A stretch of 64,000 nt of DNA, taken from NCBI GenBank assembly GCA_025766275.1, contig JAFKAC010000067.1, forward strand, positions 248,001 through 312,000, given 5' to 3'. The DNA is from Lactarius indigo. Lineage: Eukaryota > Basidiomycota > Agaricomycetes > Russulales > Russulaceae. Shown piece after piece: positions 44,177 through 57,160 of the stretch (positions within the stretch are counted from its first letter, which is position 1; every line of letters begins with the position of its first letter). Under the pieces are notes generated by a model. The model saw only the letters and a list, made by a program, of their open reading frames with translations. It did no database searches and was not told the DNA's origin. The position numbers and the translations under genes were made by a program.

Positions 44177-46977
44177 TCACCAATTGAGACTGCTTTGCGT
44201 TAAAATTGGCGCAGAAATAGCACCCGTCGCCACTGGCGCTCTACGCTCGCGCACACCGTCCGGGCTGGTACGATAACTGTACTCCACCTGCGACACCTGC
44301 TGCATGACGTGCTGAGGTTGTGCTACTGGCACGGCCGTCTGCTGCACCGCCTGTTGGCCCCGTAGACTATCCTCTGCGAAGTAGAAGCTCCGTCTGCGCT
44401 GCCCGCCAACACTGTCCTGGTCAAAGTCGCGGCCTGTACGATCCGGGTATGGGTCATTTGGCGCATTGGGATCGGACAGCCTTCGGTGACTCAAATCGCG
44501 ACTCCGTTTGACACTGCGGTAGATGAGCACACCGAGGACGACAAGTGCCAGACCACCAAGAGCGCTGGCAACACCAATTATTGCGTCCGTTCGTGATTTA
44601 TTCCCGCTCGAGCTGGCAGAACTAGTGGTCCCCGTTCCCGGTACCGCGTTTGGATCCTGTACTGAGGTGAGCGAATACGCTGGATTGACATGAGAGGCAA
44701 GAGTCTTGTACGGATCTTGGAGGCTTGTGTAAAACGGCGATGAGATCACCTTGATTTGATTTCCAAGTACAGCAACTTGATCCGACGGGATGTACAGAAG
44801 GAAAGTCGTTAGCAGCATGTCAACGTCCCCGGGACCGCTGTACGCGGCAGGTAAGAAGACCTGTAATGCAAATGTCTTGACCTTTTCGGAGGGTAGACCG
44901 AGCGCAGACTGAATTATTGTCGGTAGCCAGAGAAAAAGTTGTCCCTGAGACTGGGTATTCTGGGCAACGAATGGCCAGGACAAGAACTGGTCGAAGAGGA
45001 TGCTGACAAGACTAAAGCCGGACAGACTATTGGAATCAACTTGGGTAGGGGGGTATATGCGCGCAGGGAGATTCGATGGAAGGAGGACCGGTGTTGTTGT
45101 CGAAGGCAGGCTCGACGGGGAAACGATGGTCAACGTAGGGGGGACGGCATCGGGGTCACTCAGTGTGACTGGCGATGAGCTTGGGACGGATGCACCTAAT
45201 AGCGAAGCCTGTGTGACATAGGACAGTTGGGTCTGCGGAGGAGGTGTGAACGATGGGAAAGACGTGTCACTGGTGGGGGTCGAGGAGAAACTAGTTGTCG
45301 AAGAAACGGTGTCATTGGTTCCCGAGGGGAACGCTATCACAGGGGGCGAAGACAAGCTATCCAGGAGTCAGGGTTCAGCAACCAGTTGATACGGGAACGC
45401 TCATTCGAACTCACCTAGTCCCATTGCCCGACCCAGACGTAGTACTGACAGTTCCACTCCATGAGGTGGGGATACCGCTTGGGAAACTGGTAGAGAGGGT
45501 ACTACCACTCTGACCACTCGATGAAGGCTGGCTCTGAGTTCCGGGAGGCGACGAAGGGACGGTCGTACCAGAGTCAGGTGTAGTGGTAGAGCCACACAAA
45601 CCTAGGGACCCGCATGACCCAGGAGGCGTAATAGTCGAAGATGTAAATACAGATGAACCCGTTGGAAGAGCAGGCGGTGAAAAGGAGCCAGAAGATGATG
45701 AACCCGGAGGCGAAGAAGATGGACAGAGGCCGAGAGAAATCCCAAGGGGGCCGCAAGGATCTGTGGACTGAGGCGGCGCCTGTGGAGTCGTCGCCGAGCT
45801 TGGCAAGGACGTACAAAGCCCAAGACTAATACCGAGTGAACCACAAGGATCCACCGGCTGGGATGGAGTCGACGTTTGGGATGGCGCCGACTGAGACGAT
45901 GAGTCTGGCGGGTTTGTCGATGGGTTTGTTTGAGGCGTCGAGGTTAACGATGGAGTGCTAGCAGGGGGGCTCGAATTAGATGAGCAGTGACCAAGGAGCT
46001 GGCCAACGGGTCCACAAGGATCAACCGGTGGAGAAGAGGATGGCGTAGTTGTAGGTGGCTCCGAATCGGAAGTAGGCGAAGATGAAGATGAGCCAGGGTC
46101 CGGAGTGATAGGCGGAGGAGAGGTTGACGGAGGCGGCTCGGACGTGGGCGACGGACTCGAAGCACTGGACGGAGGTGTTGACGAACTAGACGAAGGAAGT
46201 ACACATTCCCCATTAATCACTAGTCCCAGTGGACAGTCTGGTGTCGGTGTCGTTGTCGGTGTCGGTGTATCCGGTGAGGAAGTAGGGGGACTGGAAGGTG
46301 TAGACGTGGTCTGACTCGTTGGAGGGTCTGTAGGTGGTGACGATGGAGAGTCGGTTGTCTGAGACGACGCTGAAGACGGTGTTGTTGAGGTCGTCGTCAG
46401 AGATGAGTCTGTATTACTAGAAGACGTCGGTAGGATACAGTTGCCCAAAAGGTCCAAACCTAACAAGCAAGAGGAGCTGTCAGGGGAAGGTGTAGATGAT
46501 GACAGAGGCGACGAAGAGGTCCCAGAGCTAGTCGTCGAGGGTGTGGAAGTAGGGGTATCAGAAGAGGGCGGGGGACTCGTTGACGGAGGAGTTGTAGACG
46601 GCGTATCCGACGATGGGGGAGTAGTCGTCGTGGAAGAGCTGGTCGATGGCGGGTCAGTATTTGTGGGGTCAGTGGTGGGGAGAGATGTCGCGTCCGACGA
46701 GGTTGTAGACGTGGAACTGGAGTCTGTGGAAACGATTAGACAAGAAAAGAAAGATGGCGGTGTACTTACCTGAGGTGGAGGTGGTCCCAGTATTACCAAG
46801 GAGATCACCAACTAAATCACCTACAGCGCCAGGGATATCGAGCTGTCGATGGAGCTTCTTCTTGAATGCGAGGGAACGGCGAACGTGAGCAGGAGAGGGA
46901 CCATGTGCATGAACAGAAAAGAACAAGACAAAAAAGGTGAAAAAAAAGACCAAGGGCAATCGATACTTGAGAGGCAT
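44177..46977 (-). CDS. Ser/Thr/Pro-rich single-pass surface protein with repeated Cys motifs
   Basis: Three exons (46,977-46,770; 46,723-45,415; 45,356-44,177) encode 898 residues. A signal peptide (about residues 1-24, a long Phe/Val/Leu core) leads to an extracellular part that is mostly Ser, Thr and Pro, surely a target of O-mannosylation. Set in it are six short units with two Cys each, such as CLLGLDLLGNC, CPLGLVINGEC, CGPVGQLLGHC, CGSLGISLGLC and CGPLGISLGLC. A folded region of about 170 residues follows. One membrane helix (IIGVASALGGLALVVLGVLI) precedes a basic cytoplasmic tail of about 110 residues. The layout resembles Wsc/Mid2 wall sensors, but I see no WSC domain. Function is inferred from layout only. 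Confidence 0.8.
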
Positions 46978-47384
46978 GTTCAGGAATCGGGAAGAACACG
47001 CGTGTGGCAGAGAGGAGGAGGAAGGAGAAGTAACGTAAAAGAGTGTGGAAGCACGAGCAGTGCAAATGAAGGGAAAAAGAGGGACTCAGAGTCGGGCAAC
47101 GAGACGACTGGGGAGTGGTCAACGGTGACGAAGGGTGATGAGACGGCCGGCCGAAGCAACGGGTGCGCTGGACAACGGCCGCAACTCCCGTTCTATTTTC
47201 CCATCAGAACCCGGATTATATTGATTTCTCGGCTAACATGATCATCTCTCTCAAGCACAGTTCCAGTTCTCATACCCTCGTCACTCGATCTATGATATCA
47301 TGCATCATGGCTCATACTTGGCATGTCGCGTGCACCATACAAAATCAGTTTCGAGTACAACAAGACACCATCCCACCAACTCGA
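46978..47384. other. Intergenic between two minus-strand genes
   Basis: About 400 bp between the uL23 stop and the start codon of the surface protein. A/G-rich runs on the plus strand (pyrimidine-rich on the coding strand) lie just upstream of the surface-protein start, typical of fungal promoters. Confidence 0.5.
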
Positions 47385-48102
47385 CTAGATAAACCCAATC
47401 TGCCCACCATCAATGTTGGTCATCGTCAATAGTCAACACGACCATATTCACACGCACCTTGTTGGCAACATCGAGTGCGTCGTGGTCCGGAGTCAACCGT
47501 ACATAGGCCTTCTTCTTGCCATCAGGTCTGTACGGTAATGATACGTTTGCATCAACGCAGTATTTCAACCCAATTTCCTAATTTACCCACCGTATCAACG
47601 TGTTCACCTTCGCGGCTTGAACCTCCCACAGTTTTTTTACTGCGTCCTTGATCTGGCGTTTATTTGCTTTGATATCAACGAGAAACACGAGTGTATTGTG
47701 TTCCTCGATCTTCTTCATCGCAGACTCAGTATTCAGAGGGCTGCCGGTCAGCGGTAAAAATAAGTTATAGCGGGACGAATGGAAGTGACTTGGGATACGC
47801 ACGAGACGATGGTGCGAAATTGATCCATGCGAGGCGCGTGTGGTACACTCTTGCGCTGATACTTGGGGTCCCGTGGTAGACGCAGAGTTTTTGGTCGGTG
47901 GAATGAGACACTCGTGCGCTTCTTGCGTGAAGAGTGCGAGTGCACACCCTGCAACGCGGCTTTCTTCGCCGTCTTGGCCTTGGCCTCCGGTTTCGAAGCT
48001 ATTCAATCACCGCTCAGTTTTGCCCACTAGGCACTACAGACGATAAGGGAGTGTACTCTTAGCAGCGGCAGCCTTGCCCTTCGTGCTTTTGGTGGAGGCC
48101 AT
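47385..48102 (-). CDS. rpl23a: 60S ribosomal protein uL23 (L23a/L25)
   Basis: Five exons (48,102-48,057; 47,998-47,803; 47,740-47,591; 47,527-47,458; 47,399-47,385) give 158 residues, close to the human L23a length. The N-terminal tail is Lys/Ala-rich. The core reads [53 protein letters not shown] and [18 protein letters not shown], ending ANKIGFI. It binds 26S rRNA near the peptide exit and docks the signal recognition particle. The last exon codes only for Ile-Gly-Phe-Ile and the stop. It is divergent to scc2, 1.4 kb away. Confidence 0.97.
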
Positions 48103-49536
48103 TTTGAATCTATTGAAAGATCAAGAAGACGAGGTTAGACGCGATACTTACAACGAATAAGACAGTGCGATGTCATCAATTATCCAGAGTTAGGCACTCT
48201 ATGCCAGAGCCTCACTTCGCCAGCAGGGCTGGTCATTAACGCGGGACAAGACTGCAGATTCCTGCATTGTCATCCACACTCCCACCACCCCATCCACCAC
48301 CTGACAACGCCCTAGCGCAGAAACAAATCCCCCACATTCCCCAGAAAATGCAAGAGCAGACGACGAGTGCATTATGATGCTTACCTTGAGGTTCTTTCCG
48401 TCTAGATGGTTGTGTCCTTCGTGGCGAGAGCAAAATCGGGATAAGGTTTGTGGCGCGAGTTGCCGAATCTGGCTGTGATTGATAACTTACGGTGAAATGG
48501 CTGCAGTGTTCAGCCGTACTCAAGGCCGCACTGTAATCATTTGTTGCATCGACGGACGTGCACAACGTGAAATCGATGCGACGCGATACGCCTTTTGGTT
48601 GTTATCGGTCTGATGTTGTTATTTTATTGGGATTCTACAGCCTACTTGACAGTCTGACTTACAGCGAACCCTCTCGGCTGCTCTCTCCCTCCTATTAGCT
48701 CCGCCCGTACAACGGAGACTATTGCCTTTCTAGATTATGACTTGCCCATTGTTGAGGGTGATGGGATGCGAAGTCGTGCCGTGCCAGCTTGTTCTGCCTT
48801 TTCTAAGGTCCGTCATGCCTTTGCACCTCGGATCACTAATTCCTTTTTGAAAAGTACTTTTCGGAAAACATTAGCTCCAGTCCTTTACAGTAGCTTCGGT
48901 CTCGCGTAAGTGGGGGCTCCACGATAAAATCCCGGGTGCTCTCCTCGGAGTGTCCACATACTGTGCACTTTGCACTGTCTGCTTTGCACAGTATGCTTTC
49001 TTGAATCTGTACAGGTAACTGTCGGCGGGACGTGGCTATTCGTAAAAAAAATTCAGTTCGCGTCTGTCTTGGAGAGTTTGGGGTTCCTGATTAGCTTATT
49101 GAAATTGCGTGTGTCATTCACAGCATGACATGCACGACTATGGACTGCGAGAACTCGAAAAGTTTGACGAAGCTTGACCTTGACTGCACGAGTGGAACTC
49201 TTTATTTAATACACAGCCATAAATGGTACCCTCCCAGGAATTGTGGACGATTAAGTTACGCCGGAATTGCATGTCGGTTTATGTGGGCCTATTAGCACAC
49301 AGTACAAGAAACTCCACCCTGAGATAGGAGATAGACAAATTTCTAGCTCAGGCTGTAGGCTTCGTGTGGTTGGCGTTAAAAAACAAATTGAAAAAAATGT
49401 ACGTGACATTCGTGACCGTGTGGCAATGCAGATCACGCGGCGTGTGACACGATTAAGCGCCGATATTCTGCGAGCCTCGCGTTCCCGAGGCGCGCCTGCC
49501 TGTGTCCTTGCCATCAACATTAACAATCAAAGCAAG
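48103..49536. other. Intergenic between divergent uL23 and scc2
   Basis: No gene supported. A perfect inverted repeat CATACTGTGC/GCACAGTATG lies at about 48,956-48,992 with further TTTGCAC repeats in its loop. The start of the scc2 transcript probably lies in the last 300 bases. Confidence 0.5.
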
Positions 49537-52500
49537 ATGCAAGATCCCAATGGTTGGTACGGCCGACAGCGATCAAATGCTGGACATCACTTGTATCCTA
49601 TGCAGGAACCAGCTTCTAGTGCGTCTGCTCGAGCCCCAGATACTGTTCATGGTGCGCAGGCGCTGCCGGCAGTATACCGTGACCCTTTCACATCTGCCAC
49701 CTCAACAACACATGGTGAATTCTCCGGCCCTGGTCTCAGCCTAATTTCTTAATCTTTGTTTCAGTGACCCGTCTCCCCGCCCATCCGTCTGCTAGCGCAT
49801 CTACGCCCTGTGTGCAGCACTATTACGGTGCTAATAGCTATCAATACCCCTCACAGAATCCTCCTCCATACACGGAATATGTGACTGGGTTGAATCGTTC
49901 ACAATCCTCACAGCATATAGAGGGAAATTCTGGTTACTGGGCCGGTGCTAGAGATGACACGTTGAGGTACATCGGGGCTCAGTCTAGCAGGCACGTAGTT
50001 TCCTTTATAGCCCAAATGGATGACTATATGCGCCCACATTATCTAGCAACTATCCAGAGTTTAATCATCATAGCCAATATGCGTCTTACCATACTTATCC
50101 GTCGTATCCCACCAACGTACTTGCGCAGTCCGTCCTTCCTCAGACAGTGCACCCCTTTCCATATCCAACGCCACCGCCTCCGGGCATACACTCCTCTTCC
50201 TCCTCTCTCGCATTTGCCCTTGACGAGCGCGCAATTCCTCAAAAGAAGGCATACCCTCAGCGAGAATCAACAGGCATATTGAACAACTATCTGGACAAGT
50301 CTAGTCGTGAGCTGGAACGTGCACAGGCGGCGAAATACACAAACCCATCCAGCCCCTCGCGGTCGGATAGGAGCTTCAGCATACCACGATATGCTAGTCC
50401 CGATCCCCTTGAGCTTCCACCCAGCCAATCTGTGACGCCACAGAAGCGCAAATCAATAGAATTACTCCAGCCCCCCTCTGTCAAGCGGGTTCAGGCACTA
50501 CATAGAATGCCATCTTCTTCGCCACTCTCCAATCCTCCAACTACGCCCGCTTCTTCGTCCCAAGGCTCCTTCTCTACGCAGGGAACTCCATCTTCACATG
50601 TTACTCCTCGATCCGCGCCTTCACACACGCCTAAGATGCGAGCGTATGTCGAGCTACCCCCGGCGCCTAAGTACTTTTCGTCGCAAAAGCCGTCTCAGCA
50701 TGAAAAGAAGTCAAAAGTCAAAACATCGCATGTGCATCAGGGGGACAAACTCAAGACAGAAACTGACGACGAGGACGACCTTGGAGGATTTGGGCCAGAG
50801 GAAGACCATCCTCACCAACCGGGGAAGACGAGTCTCAGTATGACCGATGTCGGAAGATCTTCTGCAAAGCGTACTGGGGATCGGGACGACCGAGGTGACA
50901 CTTGTTTTCAATCAAGTTTCTATCCTCTGACGACGTTACACGTACAGTACCCCTAGAGAAGCTAGTCACATTTCTTGAAGACGTTTTTGAGGCCGAGGAC
51001 TCTCTTCCCGCGGATGCAGACCCAGAATTCCTCTCAATTGACTTCTTTTCTCCTCTTACTGTCGAGGCCTCCCGACCGCAGCTACACCCGAATCTTATCC
51101 GCAAGCTCTCCAAGCTCATCTCTCAGGTTGCTCGTCCCGTGAAGCGTCTTCGTACGTCGACCGCCGTTAAGCAAGCCCTCCGAAGTTCGGCTCCCTGCAG
51201 CATCGCGGACATTGAAACGTCGACGCTTTCCCGAATCCTGAAGATTCTTGAACGGAGTGTGCGCGCCGGAGAGGACCTTGATCCGTTCAAAGCCGATAAG
51301 CCCGCCGAGATTCGTTCTCTTGCATCGCCCGGTAAGAAGGGAAAGGTTTCGAAGAAGCTTGGGGCCCATCGGCGATCACAAACCCCGGTCGGAGATGACG
51401 GACCCCGACTCGGTGCTGATATAGGTGCTGCTGAACCTACCGCAGTCATTGATGGGGACCTTGATACACTTGCGCACACTCTTGAAATTGCGCGGGATAG
51501 TATCCTTGCTGCGGACTGTTGTATCGCATTGCTTGGTGCAGACCGTTTGTCAAAGCAGGTCTATTCCGAAGAACTCATCACAGCTTGCCTTGGTGCTGTC
51601 AAAAATCAGCTTGAGCGAATTGTGTACCCATTTGTCGAGGGTTCCGATACTTCTGCGTTACTGCAGCACGTGTCCAAGCATGAAAAAAAACACAGAGCTC
51701 AAATTGCGGAAGTGTTCCAGGTGTTGACTTCTATTCTTCCGAGAATCAACAATTTATTCTGCGCAGACACTGTCGCTATGTCAGACTCTATAATCATTCA
51801 AGGGGTTTTTATCGCGATCGGTCCGTTCTTTGTCACCGAGGTTGGGACCTTTGACGGAAAAGGGAAGAAAGAGAGTTTTGTATTGAACACCCTCGGCCAA
51901 ACGGCTATGCGCGGCCTTAGACTAGAGGCTCTATCACTCATCCGGAGCGTAAGCTGCTCAGTTCTGTGTTTATTTGGTTGTTCAAAGGTGTCTTGCAGAT
52001 ATTTGCAAATCATGAAGATCAACGCCCGTGGATCATCGAAGAGATTCTCAGCTCCTTGATCAAGCTTTCTGATACCAAGCAAAAGGCGGGACAGTTTCGG
52101 TACGTACGGGCAGTCCAGAGTTTTATCATCTTATGACCAGTCTTAGACTTCGAGACGGGAGGTCAATACGGACAGTCTCTGCGCTACTTCTCCAGCTCGT
52201 TCAGACTTCTGCGCACGGCGTGCGAGTTGAGGCAAAGCGGCTCTCCAAAGCGCGGCAACAGGCACTTGTCATGCGGCGACAAGAGAGCATGGCGGAGGCA
52301 CCGTCGGACAAGCCTGCAGACCCTTTTCTAAACGAGACGGACGAAGAGGTACTTTTGTCGAGATCACGGACTACGTTTTGCGTGAACTTTTTTGCAGGAA
52401 ATTCAACTTTACATGTCCGGACTTGAGTCCGCAACCAAAGCTGCGAAGACTATCGTCCTTTTTCTCACGCAGAGATCCGGCAAGGCCAAAGCGACAAAGA

Positions 52501-55500
52501 ATTCAAATGAGGCTGAGTACAGAGCAATCTTTGATAATCTCGTATCCGATCTCCTCGTTGTCCTCTTCTGGCCCGAGTGGCCTGCTGCAAGTCTTCTTCT
52601 GGGTATAATCTGCAAGTTTATGGTAAGTATTGTATCCTTACTTCACTTATATCTGGATACTCATGCGTGCATCTTGGGCAGGTCTCCTCTCTCGATGACG
52701 TTAAGTCGTCCAGCCAAACTGACAACAATGCTGCGAAGACAATGGCATTAGATCATCTAGGCGTGATCGCTGCGCGAATACGTTCGAGCATGTTGAAAGC
52801 AACGGGCGCTGATGGAAATGGCTCGCTCGACTTGAGACCACTTGATGAAGTGCATCCATCTTACGTCACTGCATCTATCTGTCTGCTTATTTTTGTGTAG
52901 GTCTTGTCTCGCACAACCGTCAAACATCTGGAGCGGCTAGCAACCGCGCACCAAGATCTAGCAACGCATCTGTCGAAGCGGTCCGCCGCAGACCAGGCTT
53001 ATGAAGTGAGCATATGACGCAACCCCCCTTTGAAATGGGTTAACAGTAGCATAGAGCGCGCGCGAGCTAACGGCTGTTACCTGGGGCCAAGAGCTTGCCA
53101 TTGCCTTGATGCAGTGTAATACTTCGCTTCGCTACTGCGACGATCCTGATTCTAGTGAGGCAAAGCAGTCCTCCTTGCACCCGTTCGGACGCAGGGTTAA
53201 GTTGGCCCTACGTGACGTATGGAAGGAAGCAGCAACAGACGTCTTTGATATAGGGTACGTTTCTTCTCAATGTCGTTCGTCTTGTTCACTCAGCATTTTC
53301 ATAGGAGCCCTGAAGAGGTCGCACGTATAGATCGACTGGCGGAGGAAATTGGCATAGTCCAAGACTTGAGGAATTCGTACCAACCAATTCTCAACATCAT
53401 CTTACTTGCTTTAGATGCTCCGCCCGTTTTTGTACGCACGAAGGCGTTGCGAGCACTGGGACAGATCGTGACCAGTGACCCGACAATCTTAACAGGTGTA
53501 CGTCATTTTGCTCGTATGAACCGCTGGGTGTGTAAAATTATTGTATACAGGCCAATGTTCGTCGGGGAATCGAGAGTCATCTCCTCGACAGCTCGCCTGC
53601 GGTTCGCGACGCCGCTGTGGAGCTCATTGGCAAGTATGTGATTGATACCCCTGAGGTTGCCGGCGATTACTACCAGAAGATTGCCGATCGTATTGCTGTA
53701 TGCTGTCCGATTTTTACCTACCGACATGTACTGAGCTTTCGTAGGATACCGGCCTTGGCGTTCGCAAACGCGTGATCAAGCTCCTCCGGGCTTTCTATGG
53801 TGCCACCGACAACATCAAGCGCCGCACGGATATTTGTACAAAACTGGTACTGAGGATGTTTGATGAAGACGATACCGTCAAAGACCTCTCAATCAAGACT
53901 CTCGAGGAGTTGTGGTTTTCAAGCGTGGTGTCCCAACCAGCTCTGCAAAAGCTACGTGGCGGTGGCCAAGGGCCTAGCTTGGACGACAAAGTTCAGCTTC
54001 TTAACAAGGTGTCCGTTATTATGGGTGTGGCGGCCAATTTCAGGGACCGTCAATCTCCTCTGGAAGATGTACTTCATAAGATCATGGCATCGAAGGAAGA
54101 TGCAGAGGCAGGTCAACTACATGCGCGTTATGGCGAGATTTGCGAGGCATTGATCGATGGTCTCGTGGACGCCTCTGAACTCCCGGGTTTTGTGAGATTT
54201 TTTTTTTACATCGCTCTCTAATTTTTATCTTGCATCTTGACGGGTTGATTAGACTGTCGTCAACTGCATTCGAACTATCTACTTGCTCAGCTCTGCCTAC
54301 CCAGCAATTCTTTCCGGCTCCAACGCGTCCACGTTGTTGCCTTATCTGAAGAACGCCACATCTGTAAGTCTTTCCTTCGTGACCAATCAAGTCTCTTCAT
54401 TCTTTTTCCAGCCAGAGGAACAGATAACATCTGATTACTTACTCAAAATATTTCGGGTATCCGTTCCACATATGCCTAAGACCTCTGTGAAGTTTGGCAA
54501 CGAACTGCAGTTGGCATTACAACCTATGATTTTAAAGCCATCAACGGCAGGCGGTGTCCAGGTAGGCGCAGGTGGTGTGATCAATCAGTCCGGTCAATCA
54601 TACTATGATTCTAGGCGTTACAAGAAACAGTTGCGTGCCTATGTGCGGTGGTCCAACACCTAACGCATGACTTCGTTCGTCTCGTCGGGTTATTAAAATC
54701 TTGCAATGGTGCGTGTTGTTCTACATTTGTTCCACCGTTTCCATATTCGTTTTCTTCCCAGCTCGTTTGCAATCCGCGGCTCAGAAAGCGCAAATGGCCT
54801 CCGCTGACTTGCGCACGCTGTCCATCTTGATTTTTATCATCTCGCTTCTGGTCGAACATTGCGATTTTGACCGTCTGAGAACTGAGCATTCTGGTACGTG
54901 ATCGCCAATCAACGAATCTTGACCTGCGGGATATCTGATTGCGTCTAGACCTCTCGGCAGACCTGGACACGGTTTCCAAAGTGAGATCCCGCATTGTGTA
55001 GCCGCTGCGTCACTTGAAACATTTCTAGGGATCTATTATTGAGCACGTCTATAACAGTCTTCTGAACCTTTATCAGAAACAATCCGAACCAGGGCTTCGC
55101 GGGCGCACCCTGCAATGTCTTGGTATGAATCATAGTCGTTCTCATTCCGTTTCTCATCTCAAAACATATCAGGCTTTCTCTTCCGTACTCAGCCTACGTT
55201 GATGACGTTAGAGTCATCAGCGATGATCATGGACGCCACGTTTGCGTCCCAAGAAGAGGAAGGCCACGCCCGCTTGCTGAAAATTATGCAGGAGTTTCTC
55301 ATGTCGGAAGCTGCCAGGCACACGCAAAAAGAGAAAGGCAAGGCAGGGGCGAAAAGTAAGCCAGTAACAACGGATGTTAACATGGAAGAACTCGTTGGTA
55401 ATACCGATGGGTTCGCCGACGCTGGGTAAGCACAGTGGTACTCATGTGTACGTTGCATTAACCCCCTAGAATAGTGTCAGCTCGGCCATCGTGCAACGCT

Positions 55501-56840
55501 ACATGGACCCGATCTTAGATGCGGCCCTGTCCCAGCACCCACAAACTCAAGGTGCTGCCGTTGACATCTTGAGCTTCACGATAAAGCAAGGTCTGGCACA
55601 TCCACTTCAGTCTTTCCCTGTCATCGTTGCTCTGGAGACAAGCCCAAATACGGCTTTGAGTACACGTGCGAGCGCTCTGCACTCGGTATTGCACAGCAAG
55701 CACGCATCGCTACTCAACTCTCGGTACATCGTTAGCGCACGCGCGTCATTCTCATATCAAATTAAACTCGCACAAGGGTGTGGAGGTCCCATCAGTGTGC
55801 ATGGCGCACGGAGCGGGACGGCGTTGTTACACCGTTGGTTTTCACTCGCGCGTGAGAAGCGCGGGCCGAAATTAGATTTCCTCAAAGCTCTGGTGCGCGT
55901 ATTCGATGTGGGCACTGCGCTGTCTACGGTACAAGATGACGTTGACTTTGCACGGTACATGGCTGAGAACTTCGCTGCGTTCGACTACAAGACTCAGGAG
56001 GAAGTGCTTCTGGTCATCAAGAGTCTTACTAATGTACTTTCAACTGCCGGCATGCAGTGCGTCGAGGCCTTGTCTCCCGGGAACCTGCTGGCACAACTGC
56101 AAGCCCGGCCTTCCCAAACTGCCCACCTTGCACTGCCTACACGGCCTTCTCCCAATTCCCCTTCTACCTTGGCCGAATCATCCGCTGCGCCTGAATCATC
56201 CGGGTCTACCCCTCCTGCTCCCCGTCTTGTGTCGCCGCAGACCCAGGCGAACGACGCAGGCGCAGAAATGATAGATGCTGCGGCGATTGCAGTCCCTGCT
56301 GAGAAAGGTACACTTATCCTCCATTCGTGCTGTGTTCTTGGCAGTTGCTTACACCAGCTAGACGTAGCCATGATCGCGACTGCCGCAACCCCGCCCTGGC
56401 AGACACTCGAGAAACTGCCACTGCTACGCACTTCGGTGCTGATCGCGTTGATCATGCTTCTCAAAGCGTATCTTAAGAACCTTTACGGCTTGTCCGAAGA
56501 GTACGTGGTAGTTGCTCACAGCGCAGAACGGACCCGTGGCTTGCGCTGACACGGATCTTCAGGAAATGTCTTAAGTGGGTGGTAGGCAAGAAGAATGCTC
56601 TGGGTGACAAACCCGCAACACGGCGTGCAGGAGCTGCGGCTGCACCGCTGACGTGGACACGTCTGCCATTCGCAACGCGACCTCTGCTAACGACGGCGGA
56701 CATGGCAGCACAGCGCGAAGCGGTGCGTGGGCGTCTCACTCACGCCAATACTCACACTTTATAATCACTCATGCTAGTTCTTGGAAATTTGGAATGAGGA
56801 TGGTGTCACTGGTGAGCCCGAAGACGACGATTTGACATGA
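49537..56840 (+). CDS. scc2: Sister chromatid cohesion protein Scc2/Mis4 (cohesin loader, NIPBL homologue)
   Basis: A long gene of about 20 exons and roughly 2,000 residues. The N-terminal 450 residues are disordered, rich in Ser, Pro, Gln and His, with a basic stretch. The conserved body begins near 50,950 ([13 protein letters not shown]). It then has [90 protein letters not shown] and [16 protein letters not shown], all alpha-helical repeat (HEAT) segments of the loader hook. The C-terminus ends in an acidic EDDDLT at TGA 56,838-56,840. Scc2 with Scc4 opens cohesin and activates its ATPase on chromatin. All introns I tested keep frame (for example 49,714 region, 50,896-50,949, 52,348-52,396). 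The first ATG fits best at 49,537. No break seen. Confidence 0.95.
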
Positions 56841-57160
56841 CGATAGAGAAGGAACCGACACGCGCATGACGGACTGTCTTATTTATTTTTTCTTCGAGGG
56901 AAAAACAAGGTTATTGTACTGGTATTCCCTTCTCACTCAACTTTACTACTAAGCACACCGGTAACTTACAGTAAACAAATTGTGCATATCATTATCCCTC
57001 CATCCCTCTTCTATTCAACATTATTGTTCGTTTTTGGACTTCGAGTGTTGGACTTGTCGTAGATAACGTGGTCTCTCAGGTGGCCTTGCATGGCCATAGC
57101 AGTGATGATAACGCAGTTGTAAATTAACAAATCAGAAGGACATCTACATCTACGTCAATG
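56841..57160. other. Convergent 3' region of scc2 and the Sec14-like gene
   Basis: AT-rich and without coding potential. It probably holds both polyadenylation regions. Confidence 0.5.

Noticed and set aside
46105..46773. Val/Glu/Gly-rich open frames on the plus strand
   Set aside because: Antisense of the Ser/Thr/Pro stalk of the surface protein; Ser/Thr/Pro codons read backward as Gly, Val, Glu and Asp.
48956..48992. Inverted repeat as a transcription terminator
   Set aside because: Stem-loop terminators are not used by RNA polymerase II; it is just a short palindrome between divergent genes.
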